Of a stretch of DNA of 5,270 bases, positions 1 to 5,270 are shown in pieces. The stretch's first letter is position 1; each line of letters starts with the position of its first letter. The position numbers were made by a program, and so were the translations under genes. This DNA is from Actinomycetales bacterium (GTDB lineage: Bacteria; Actinomycetota; Actinomycetes; S36-B12), in contig JAFIHP010000378.1 of NCBI GenBank assembly GCA_017849335.1, forward strand, positions 1 through 5,270. Reading direction: 5' to 3'. The notes below the pieces were generated by a model, which searched no databases, had not been told where the DNA came from, and saw only the letters and a program-made list of their open reading frames with translations.

Positions 1-1
1 C

Positions 2-475
2 CAGCACGCCAGCCGCGGGCTCGACCACGGCGCGTGGGTGCCCCTGACGGTCATGTACCCGGAGGCCGACATCCCCGTCCTGCAGCTGTCGATCCCGACG
101 CACGACCCGTCCACCTTGCTGGAGCTCGGCCGCCGGCTGCGACCCCTTCGCGAGCACGGCGTCCTCGTCCTCGGCTCGGGCTTCCTCACCCACGGCCTGC
201 CGTTCCTGCGCGACTGGTCGCCGAATGCGAACCCGCCCGGCTGGAGCGTCGACTTCGACCTGTGGGCGAAGGAGGCCATCGACTCCGGCGACGTCGAGCA
301 GCTCGCCGCCTACCAGTCGGTCGCGCCCGGCATGCCGTACGCGCACCCGACGGTCGAGCACTACGTCCCCCTCTTCGTGACGCTCGGTGCCGCCACGGAC
401 CCGGACGTCCCGCCGACCACCGTCATCGACGGCTACTGGATGGGCCTGGCCAAGCGGTCGTTCCAGGTCGACTGA
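2..475 (+). CDS. Class III extradiol ring-cleavage dioxygenase (DODA/LigB type), C-terminal part, cut by the left edge
   Basis: The reading frame is open from the first bases to a TGA at 473-475 and gives 157 visible residues; the true start lies left of the window. Visible residues 6-15 read GLDHGAWVPL and are followed by a MYP.ADIPV.QLSI stretch at about 18-31. This is the signature of the 4,5-DOPA-type extradiol dioxygenases (E. coli YgiD relatives, LigB superfamily). Further family blocks are GSGFLTHGL (about 58-66) and VEHYVPL with His120, then LGAA. The family uses non-haem metal, coordinated by His, to open catechol-type rings with O2; the natural substrate of most bacterial members is unknown. 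The N-terminal part, including metal-binding His residues expected near the start, is not visible. The protein is probably cytosolic, since no membrane segment is seen. The next gene starts 50 bp downstream on the same strand but has its own candidate promoter. The family call is strong; the substrate is not inferable. Confidence 0.92.
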   Translation, partial: QHASRGLDHGAWVPLTVMYPEADIPVLQLSIPTHDPSTLLELGRRLRPLREHGVLVLGSGFLTHGLPFLRDWSPNANPPGWSVDFDLWAKEAIDSGDVEQLAAYQSVAPGMPYAHPTVEHYVPLFVTLGAATDPDVPPTTVIDGYWMGLAKRSFQVD

Positions 476-513
476 CACGCCTGGCGGCATCGCTCGCGGC
501 GCCCTGTCCCCAA

Positions 514-519
514 TAGGGT
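514..519 (+). promoter_or_regulatory. Candidate -10 hexamer for a leaderless antiporter mRNA
   Basis: TAGGGT fits the actinobacterial -10 pattern TANNNT. Its last T lies exactly seven bases upstream of the GTG at 526, so transcription would be expected to start at or next to the first base of the start codon. No purine-rich Shine-Dalgarno stands before this GTG (the six intervening bases are CGCGGC), which agrees with a leaderless transcript. I see no clear -35 element. This is an inference from spacing and the missing ribosome-binding site. Confidence 0.5.
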
Positions 520-525
520 CGCGGC

Positions 526-2106
526 GTGGAAGAGGCGTTCGCCCAGGTCGTGCTGTCGGCGACGATCGCCGTCGTCGTCGCCCTCGTCGCCCGGAGCCGC
601 GGCTGGGGGATCGCACTTCCCCTCATCGCCGTCGGGGCCCTGGTCGACTGGCTGCCCTTCGGTCCGGACGCCCCGCCCGAGCCGGAGTTCGTCCTCGTCG
701 TGATCCTCGCTCCGCTGGTCTTCGGCGAGGCGCTGGGCTCGTCCTACCTGGACCTGCGGCGGGTGCAGAAGCCCGTCCTGGTCCTCGCCATCGGGCTCGT
801 CATCGGGACGACATTCGCCGTCGGCGCGGTCGGCACGCTGCTGACGGCGATCCCGCTGGCGATGGCCTGCGCCCTCGGCGCGATCCTCGCGCCCACGGAC
901 GCGGTCGCCGTGAGCACCGTCGCCCGACGGGCCGGCCTGCCGAGGCGGCTGGTGTCGATCCTCGAGGGCGAGAGCCTCGTCAACGACGGCACGGGCCTGA
1001 CCGCGCTCACCGTCGCGCTCGCCGCCGCCGCGGCCGGCACGGTGACGATCGCCGAGGTGTCGTGGATCTTCGTCGAGGCCGTCGTCGTCGGGGTCGGCAT
1101 CGGCGCGATCGGCGGGTGGATCCTCTCCCTGGTCCTGCGCCGCAGCAACGACCTGATGGCCGCCAACGCGCTGGTGCTCATCGCGCCGTTCCTCCTGTAC
1201 GCCATCGCCGAGAACCTCGACGGCTCGGGCATCCTCGCGCTGGTGGTCGCCGCCCTCGTCATCGCGCACACGCAGAACTCCGACCCGGGCCATACCGGCC
1301 GCCTGCAGGGCACCACGGTGTGGAAGCAGGTCACGTTCGTGCTCCAGGCGATCGCGTTCTTCTTCGTCGGCCTGGAGCTGCCGGAGGTGCTGCGCCGCCT
1401 CGACCCGGGCGAGGTCCGCAGCGTGCTGGTCCTCGTGCCGTTGGTGATCGTGACGCTGATCGTCACGCGCGCCCTGTTCGTGTTCGGGATGATCGGCCTG
1501 GGCCGTCCGGTCGACGGGCGGGACACGCGCGGCATGATGCGCGGCGGCGCCATCCTCGCGTGGGCGGGCGCGCGCGGACCGGTGTCAGGCTTGGCGGCGT
1601 TCTCCATCCCGGTGGCGTTCGCGTCGGGCGAGGCGGTTCCGTACCGCGACGAGATCCTCGCGACCACGTTCTGCGTCATCGTCGTCACCTTGCTGCTGTC
1701 GTTGACCCTCGCCCCGCTGGCGCGGTGGATCGGGATCCGGCCCGACGACGACGGCGACCTGGTGCGGCGCATCGACGCCCAGCTGGCCCGCGCCGCGCTG
1801 GACCGGCTCGGTGACATCGAGAGCGAGCAGATCGACGCCGGCACGCCGCTGCCGGCCGGGCTGGTCGAGCGCGTGGAGGCCGACACGGAGCGGCGCATCC
1901 GGTGGGACGAGTCGACCGTCGAGGTGTCGCAGACCGAGCAGCTGCAGGTCCAGCAGGTGTTGATGGTGGCGAAGGCGATGGTGCGCGCCGAGCAGGAGGA
2001 GCTCCTGCGCCTGCGCGACGAGGAGGGTCTGCCCGACGCGGTCGTGCGGTCGATCATGACGAAGCTCGACCTGCGGGCACAGACGCTCGCCGCTGGCCGG
2101 CTCTAG
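526..2106 (+). CDS. CPA1-family Na+/H+ (monovalent cation/proton) antiporter
   Basis: A 526-residue integral membrane protein that should exchange Na+ (or another monovalent cation) for H+ across the cytoplasmic membrane, serving pH and salt homeostasis. Residues 1 to about 400 form roughly 12-13 hydrophobic segments, for example near 5-22, 54-72, 82-108, 155-176, 180-204, 210-228, 297-318 and 377-400. Ion-binding signatures of the CPA1/NhaP/NHE group are present: APTDAVAV at 122-129 (Thr124-Asp125) and EGESLVNDGTG at 147-157, with the Asn153-Asp154 pair typical of electroneutral antiporters. A conserved Arg350 lies in AGARGPVSG. Residues 401-526 are a hydrophilic, probably cytoplasmic tail, rich in Glu, Gln and Arg from about 440 to 505 and predicted helical. 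Overall length is normal for bacterial members. The GTG start is chosen because the first membrane helix begins right after it and a -10 hexamer is well placed. Ion preference (Na+, K+ or Li+) cannot be read from sequence. The stop overlaps that of the convergent kinase. Confidence 0.95.
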   Translation: MEEAFAQVVLSATIAVVVALVARSRGWGIALPLIAVGALVDWLPFGPDAPPEPEFVLVVILAPLVFGEALGSSYLDLRRVQKPVLVLAIGLVIGTTFAVGAVGTLLTAIPLAMACALGAILAPTDAVAVSTVARRAGLPRRLVSILEGESLVNDGTGLTALTVALAAAAAGTVTIAEVSWIFVEAVVVGVGIGAIGGWILSLVLRRSNDLMAANALVLIAPFLLYAIAENLDGSGILALVVAALVIAHTQNSDPGHTGRLQGTTVWKQVTFVLQAIAFFFVGLELPEVLRRLDPGEVRSVLVLVPLVIVTLIVTRALFVFGMIGLGRPVDGRDTRGMMRGGAILAWAGARGPVSGLAAFSIPVAFASGEAVPYRDEILATTFCVIVVTLLLSLTLAPLARWIGIRPDDDGDLVRRIDAQLARAALDRLGDIESEQIDAGTPLPAGLVERVEADTERRIRWDESTVEVSQTEQLQVQQVLMVAKAMVRAEQEELLRLRDEEGLPDAVVRSIMTKLDLRAQTLAAGRL

Positions 2107-3254
2107 CCGATCCACCCCTCGGAGTCGACGGCCATGCGGACGGCCGCAGCGAGGCTGCCGGTGGGGTCGGCCGTCGCCGCGGCCGGACCGACGACGTCGA
2201 CGAGGGCGACTGCCCGGCCGATCCCGGCGGCGGACGCCTCGCCCGGGGACAGCGCGACCTGACCGCACACGGCGAGCACCGGTACGCCGGCGGCCGAGCT
2301 CAGTCGGGCCACGTCGCCGAGGCCCTTGCCCAGCAGGCTCGTCCGGTCCAGCCGTCCCTCGCCGGTGATGACCAGGTCGGCCTCCCGGATCCGGTCGGCG
2401 AGCCCGAGCGCGCCGTGGACGAAGCCGGCACCGGAGACCTGCACGGCGCCCAGCGCGGCGATGGCCGCGGCGCCGCAGCCGCCGGCGGCGCCGGCTCCTG
2501 GGGCCGACCGCACGTCGACGCCGGTCGCGTCCGCGAGCACGCCGGCCCACGCGGCGAGGCCGTCCTCGAGCGAGACCACCTGTTCTGGAGTCGCTCCCTT
2601 CTGCGGGCCGAACGCCGCAGCCGCACCGTCGGGTCCCAGGAGCGGGCTGCGCACGTCGGCTGCCACGACGACGCGACGACCGCGCAGCCGCGGGTCGAGG
2701 CCGGTCAGGTCGAGCCGCGTGATCCGGGCGAGTCCCGCGCCGCCGGGCGGCACGGGAACGTCGTTGGCATCGAGCAGCCGGGCGCCGAGCGCGACGAGGA
2801 GACCGGTTCCGCCGTCGGTCGACGCGCTGCCGCCCAGGCCCAGCACGATCTCGTCCGGGTCGTCGTCGAGGACGGCGCAGACCGCGTCGCCCAGACCCAG
2901 GCTCGTGCTCGTCATCGGCGCGAGCTGGCCCGGGCCCAGCAGGGCGATTCCGCAGGCCGACGCGATCTCGACGACGGCGGTGCCGCCGCGCCGGGCGACG
3001 CGGGCGACGGTCGGGACTCCGGTCGGCCCGCGCGTCACGACAGCGCGCTGCTCGTAACCGGCGGCAGCGAGCGCGGCGACCGTGCCGTCACCGCCGTCGG
3101 CCAGCGGCAGCACCTCCACCAGGGCGTCGGGTATCGCGTCGCGGATCGCGCGGGCGATCGCCTGCGCCGCGTCGTTCGCGGACAGGGTCCCCTTGAACGC
3201 GTCCGGTGCCACGAGGACTCGACGGGGAGCGTCCGGAAGGATGAGCGACGGCAC
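2103..3254 (-). CDS. Glycerate kinase, GlxK/GarK (GK-II) family
   Basis: A 383-residue cytosolic kinase that phosphorylates D-glycerate with ATP. E. coli homologues GlxK and GarK yield 2-phosphoglycerate and link glyoxylate/glycerate breakdown to glycolysis. Motifs run in family order: APDAFKGTLSA (about 16-26, Lys21), PLADGGDGT (50-58), ACGIALL (100-106), GLGGSASTDGGTG (139-151), DVRSPLLGPDGAA (200-212), FGPQKGA (215-221), GAAGGCGAA (255-263) and ITGEGRLD (296-303). Length is normal for the family (about 375-385). The GTG start at 3252-3254 leaves 12 residues before RRVLVAPDAFKG, slightly longer than the usual few. I see no other ATG, GTG or TTG between it and the first motif. Upstream in-frame codons would run into the divergent decarboxylase, so this start is favoured although no clear Shine-Dalgarno precedes it. 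No glyoxylate carboligase or tartronate semialdehyde reductase gene is in view, so the source of glycerate is unknown. It is convergent with the antiporter and divergent from the decarboxylase, so it is probably transcribed alone. Confidence 0.95.
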   Translation of the reverse strand: MPSLILPDAPRRVLVAPDAFKGTLSANDAAQAIARAIRDAIPDALVEVLPLADGGDGTVAALAAAGYEQRAVVTRGPTGVPTVARVARRGGTAVVEIASACGIALLGPGQLAPMTSTSLGLGDAVCAVLDDDPDEIVLGLGGSASTDGGTGLLVALGARLLDANDVPVPPGGAGLARITRLDLTGLDPRLRGRRVVVAADVRSPLLGPDGAAAAFGPQKGATPEQVVSLEDGLAAWAGVLADATGVDVRSAPGAGAAGGCGAAAIAALGAVQVSGAGFVHGALGLADRIREADLVITGEGRLDRTSLLGKGLGDVARLSSAAGVPVLAVCGQVALSPGEASAAGIGRAVALVDVVGPAAATADPTGSLAAAVRMAVDSEGWIG

Positions 3255-3294
3255 GCCTGGTACCCAACCACGGGTGCGGCGCGCCGCGACAGAC

Positions 3295-3300
3295 GAGGAG
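3295..3300 (+). promoter_or_regulatory. Shine-Dalgarno that decides the decarboxylase start
   Basis: GAGGAG, followed by six bases (CAGGAC) and then GTG at 3307, is a strong and correctly spaced ribosome-binding site. It favours GTG 3307 over the upstream in-frame ATG at 3241 and GTG at 3274. The ATG at 3241 has a purine run (GGAAGG) directly abutting it, too close for normal use, and would overlap the kinase start. The GTG at 3274 has no such site. Confidence 0.7.
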
Positions 3301-3306
3301 CAGGAC

Positions 3307-4737
3307 GTGGTCGACAGCCCGCTGGTGGACGCCTGGCACGCGGCGCGCGCCGAGGAACGTCGATCGCTCCAGATACCCGGCCACAAGAACCGCTACGCGG
3401 CGGACACGACGGACTCGTCGGTGTTCGCGGCCGACCTCCTCGGTCCGCTCATCCGAGACGACCTCGCGCTGCAGGGCGGGGTCGACGACAACGCGCTGAG
3501 CCATCGGTTCGTCGAGCAGGCCGAGGCGCTGTGGGCCGCGGCCGTGGGTGCCGACTACGCCCGGTTCCTGGTCGGAGGCTCGAGCCAGGGCAACATCTCC
3601 GCGCTGTCGACCGTCGCGGAGCCGGGCCGACCGGTCGCGGTGGACCGCACGTCGCACCGCAGCACGCAGGCCGCCCTCGTGATCTCCGGGGCACGGCCGG
3701 TGTGGGTCTACCCGACGATCCACCCCGAGTTCCACCTACCCGTCGGGCTGCCGGCCGACAGCGTCGCGGAGGTGCCGGCGGACGCGACGGCGCTGTTCGT
3801 CACGTCGCCGTCGTACGTCGGCACGATCACCGACGTGACGGCCGTGGCGGCGCGGGCGCACGCACGCGGTCTGGTGCTCGTCGTCGACCAGGCGTGGGGA
3901 GCGCACCTGGACTTCCTCCCGGGTCGCGGAGCACTGGCCTGCGGGGCGGACCTCGCGGTGACCAGCGTGCACAAGGCGCTCCTCGGGTACACCCAGACGG
4001 CGGTGGTCGCGATGCGCGACGAACGCGTGGCGCGTGCGCACCTCGACCGCTGCGTCGACCTGACGGCCACGACGTCGCCGTCGGTCACGCTGCTGGCGAG
4101 CATCGACGCGACGCGCGCGGCCCTCGTCGAGGACGAGGGCGTGGCGCTCGCGCGCACGGCGGAGCTGGTGGACGGCATGCGCCGGCGGCTGGCGCGCGTC
4201 CGCGGGCTCGTCGTGCTGGACGAGGCGACGGCAGGCTGCCCGATGGACCCGTTCAAGGTGACGCTCGTGCTGCCGGGGACGGGTGTGTCCGGGCTGGATC
4301 TCGCCGCCGCGTTGTGGGAGGACGGTCATGGGGTCGAGACCGCTGACCGGGACACGCTGGTCCTCACGATGACCCTGGCCGACGACGCCGACACCGCCGA
4401 GCACGTCAGCGAGACGATCGCGGCGATGGTCGAGGCGCGGCGCACCGAGCCTCGGCCGCCCACCCCGGGTGCCGTCTGGCGGGTCGAGCCCGAGGTCGTC
4501 GTCACCCCGCGCGAGGCGTTCTTCGCCCGTCGACGGCGGCTGCCCCTGCGCGAGGCGATCGGCGAGGTCAGTGCCGAGCAGTTCTGCCCCTACCCGCCCG
4601 GCGTCCCGCTGCTGGCTCCCGGCGAGCGCGTCACCGTCGAGGCGGTCGACGCGATCGAGGCGGCCGGTCGGGTGGGCCGCGTCGCGTACAGCAGTGACCC
4701 GACGCTGGCCACGATCGAGGTCGTCGACGCGATCTAG
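3307..4737 (+). CDS. PLP-dependent Orn/Lys/Arg decarboxylase family protein (short, SpeA-like form)
   Basis: A 476-residue fold-type I PLP enzyme expected to decarboxylate a basic amino acid (lysine, arginine or ornithine), giving cadaverine, agmatine or putrescine. The N-terminal family block LQIPGHKNRY is at 21-30. The phosphate-binding loop GGSSQGNISAL is at 90-100. VDQAWGAHLDF at 193-203 carries Asp194, expected to contact the pyridine nitrogen. TSVHKALLGYTQ at 219-230 carries Lys223, the predicted Schiff-base lysine, preceded by His222. The C-terminal block (about 402-441) has REAF, EAIGEVSAEQ and PYPPGVPLLAPGE, typical of the Orn/Lys/Arg decarboxylase C-terminal domain. It lacks the N-terminal wing domain of the roughly 715-residue E. 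coli inducible enzymes and matches the short Bacillus SpeA/YaaO-type length. The GTG start rests on the Shine-Dalgarno at 3295-3300. It is divergent from the kinase. Family membership is certain on motifs; substrate is undetermined. Confidence 0.93.
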   Translation: MVDSPLVDAWHAARAEERRSLQIPGHKNRYAADTTDSSVFAADLLGPLIRDDLALQGGVDDNALSHRFVEQAEALWAAAVGADYARFLVGGSSQGNISALSTVAEPGRPVAVDRTSHRSTQAALVISGARPVWVYPTIHPEFHLPVGLPADSVAEVPADATALFVTSPSYVGTITDVTAVAARAHARGLVLVVDQAWGAHLDFLPGRGALACGADLAVTSVHKALLGYTQTAVVAMRDERVARAHLDRCVDLTATTSPSVTLLASIDATRAALVEDEGVALARTAELVDGMRRRLARVRGLVVLDEATAGCPMDPFKVTLVLPGTGVSGLDLAAALWEDGHGVETADRDTLVLTMTLADDADTAEHVSETIAAMVEARRTEPRPPTPGAVWRVEPEVVVTPREAFFARRRRLPLREAIGEVSAEQFCPYPPGVPLLAPGERVTVEAVDAIEAAGRVGRVAYSSDPTLATIEVVDAI

Positions 4738-4749
4738 CGTCGGCCCGAG

Positions 4750-4765
4750 TCCGGCGTCGGCCGGA
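4750..4765 (+). terminator. Weak candidate terminator hairpin after the decarboxylase
   Basis: TCCGGC, a four-base loop GTCG, then GCCGGA form a perfect 6-bp stem 13 bases after the decarboxylase stop. There is no T-run downstream, so it does not meet the classical intrinsic terminator pattern. High-GC genomes often lack T-tails but also form such short stems by chance. Function is inferred from position only. Confidence 0.25.
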
Positions 4766-4796
4766 GCCCGTAGCGGCGGAGACTGTGCCGCGTTAT

Positions 4797-4813
4797 CTGT
4801 TGCAGGGCAACGG
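4797..4813 (+). other. Small hairpin in the intergenic region before the DUF222 gene
   Basis: CTGTTGC and GCAACGG around the loop AGG can form a 7-bp stem: five Watson-Crick pairs (GTTGC/GCAAC), one T-G wobble and a closing C-G pair. It lies in the 129-bp gap (4738-4866), upstream of the candidate promoter at 4855-4860. It could belong to termination of the upstream transcript or to regulation of the downstream gene, or be chance. The rest of the gap shows no small gene I can support. Confidence 0.2.
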
Positions 4814-4854
4814 ATTGGGCCACCTCCCGGGTCGCGTGTGTCGGCCGCACCTGA

Positions 4855-4860
4855 TAGTGT
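4855..4860 (+). promoter_or_regulatory. Candidate -10 hexamer for a leaderless DUF222 mRNA
   Basis: TAGTGT fits TANNNT, and its last T is seven bases upstream of ATG 4867, the same geometry as before the antiporter at 514-519. No Shine-Dalgarno is seen in the preceding bases (GTACGT sits directly before the ATG). The overlapping GATAGT at 4853-4858 is a less well placed alternative. A clear -35 is not visible. Transcription would begin at or beside the ATG. Confidence 0.5.
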
Positions 4861-4874
4861 GTACGTATGTTCGA
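4859..4874 (+). promoter_or_regulatory. Possible LexA/SOS-box-like site overlapping the DUF222 start codon
   Basis: Compared with the mycobacterial SOS box TCGAAC-N4-GTTCGA, the right half GTTCGA (4869-4874) is perfect, and the left half GTGTAC (4859-4864) matches at three of six positions. The site would cover the end of the -10 hexamer, the predicted transcription start and the first codons, a good place for repression. Several 13E12-repeat family genes of Mycobacterium tuberculosis are known to be LexA-controlled. However, the good half-site is partly forced by the Met-Phe-Glu codons, and the left half is poor, so this is a suggestion only. Confidence 0.3.
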
Positions 4875-5270
4875 ATTCGATCCCGAGCTTCCCGGTGGCC
4901 CCGATGAGGGTGCCGCCGTGGATGAGGTCGAGATCGTTGTCGATGATGCGATGCGGTTGAGCATGGCGTGCGATCGCCCGGTCGACAGTGGTCTGCTGTG
5001 CGATCTGGATCGGATCGAGCTGGGTGCGCTCACGGCGGACGAGGCCGTCACGTACCTGCAGCAGGTGCAGCGGTTCGCGGCGTACGTGGCCGGGGTCGAG
5101 GCGTGGGCGCGGGATGCGGTGACGGCGAAGGTCGTAGCGGAGATCCAGGAGAAGATCGCCGAGGAGGTGGATCCCGAGCGGCCGGCGCGGCCGCAGTTCG
5201 TGTGCGCGGAGCAGGCGGCGTGGTCGGAGGTGACGGCGGCGTTGCGGTTGTCGCCGGTGACGGGTGAGGC
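4867..5270 (+). CDS. DUF222 / 13E12-repeat family protein (probable HNH endonuclease), N-terminal part, cut by the right edge
   Basis: From ATG 4867 the frame stays open to the window end: 134 complete codons plus two bases, with no stop. Residues 1-30 are acidic and probably disordered. Residues 50-100 (ELGALTADEAV, then QRFAAYVAGVEAWARDAV) form a helical DUF222-like segment. Residues 119-134 (WSEVTAALRLSPVTGE) match the hallmark EVALALRLSP-type motif of the actinobacterial 13E12/DUF222 family. Full-length members usually end in an HNH nuclease domain, which here would lie beyond the window and is not seen. The cellular role of the family is poorly defined; members are often multicopy and treated as selfish or DNA-damage-related genes. 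The opening codons include GAA, TTC-GAT, CTT and GTT, a slightly less extreme G/C-ending usage than the upstream genes. The ATG is chosen because of the -10 spacing and the MFE opening, which I recall as common in this family. Confidence 0.85.
   Translation, partial: MFEFDPELPGGPDEGAAVDEVEIVVDDAMRLSMACDRPVDSGLLCDLDRIELGALTADEAVTYLQQVQRFAAYVAGVEAWARDAVTAKVVAEIQEKIAEEVDPERPARPQFVCAEQAAWSEVTAALRLSPVTGE

Noticed and set aside
502..518. Possible hairpin CCCT/AGGG between dioxygenase and antiporter, considered as a terminator
   Set aside because: Only four pairs with a nine-base loop and no T-run; its right arm is better explained as part of the -10 hexamer TAGGGT.
560..592. GTC/CGT trinucleotide runs in the antiporter (also near 1079-1097), considered as microsatellite repeats
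   Set aside because: They encode runs of Val and Ala in membrane helices with preferred codons; no repeat unit extends beyond what the protein requires.
387..1814. A 475-codon plus-strand frame overlapping the antiporter
   Set aside because: The translation is dominated by Arg, Gly, Pro and Ala, while the alternative frame encodes a clear CPA1 membrane protein with ion-binding motifs.
744..2057. A 437-codon minus-strand frame antisense to the antiporter
   Set aside because: Low-complexity Ser/Arg/Thr-rich translation without motifs; it is explained as the complement of a codon-biased real gene.
1585..2550. A 321-codon minus-strand frame overlapping the kinase and the antiporter 3' end
   Set aside because: Arg-rich shadow frame. 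The glycerate kinase frame on the same strand carries all the recognisable motifs.
3255..3386. Upstream extension of the kinase frame to an ATG at 3384-3386
   Set aside because: The extra 44 residues have no family similarity and overlap the divergent decarboxylase by 80 bp; glycerate kinases normally begin shortly before the VLVAPD-FKG motif.
1902..4346. An 814-codon open frame on the plus strand
   Set aside because: It spans the end of the antiporter, the whole kinase (antisense) and most of the decarboxylase. Its translation is Arg/Gly/Ala-rich with no family motif, as expected for a shadow frame in very GC-rich DNA.
4968..5267. A 99-codon plus-strand frame near the right edge
   Set aside because: Gly/Arg/Ala-rich, and it overlaps the DUF222 frame, which has recognisable family motifs and a well-placed start.

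Overview
The window is gene-dense, very GC-rich DNA (roughly 70% G+C by eye) with strong third-position G/C bias, GTG starts and short gaps. This points to a chromosomal segment of a high-GC actinobacterium. A DUF222/13E12-type HNH endonuclease-family gene at the right edge, a family abundant in Actinobacteria, supports that. I cannot assign a genus from the sequence alone.

Layout: (1) 2-475 (+) is the C-terminal part of a class III (LigB/DODA-type) extradiol dioxygenase, cut by the left edge. (2) 526-2106 (+) is a complete CPA1-type Na+/H+ (cation/proton) antiporter with a cytoplasmic tail. It has no Shine-Dalgarno, and a TANNNT -10 hexamer is placed as expected for a leaderless mRNA. (3) 2103-3254 (-) is a complete glycerate kinase of the GlxK/GarK (GK-II) type, convergent with the antiporter; the two stop codons interlock in the tetranucleotide CTAG. 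(4) 3307-4737 (+) is a complete PLP-dependent Orn/Lys/Arg decarboxylase-family enzyme of the short form, divergent from the kinase across a 52-bp gap, with a good Shine-Dalgarno. (5) 4738-4866 is a 129-bp intergenic stretch with small hairpins and a candidate promoter. (6) 4867-5270 (+) is the N-terminal part of a DUF222/13E12-family protein, cut by the right edge. It also looks leaderless, and an SOS-box-like sequence overlaps its start codon.

The genes do not form an obvious pathway. The orientation changes (+ + - + +) and differing start signals suggest independent units: dioxygenase, antiporter, kinase, decarboxylase and DUF222 protein. An antiporter and an amino-acid decarboxylase can both contribute to pH homeostasis, but they are separated by the oppositely oriented kinase, so a joint role is only speculation. 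I see no CRISPR array, tRNA, rRNA, insertion sequence or prophage. I found no convincing new biological system. The most informative signals are regulatory: two candidate leaderless promoters with identical geometry, and a possible LexA site on the DUF222 gene.
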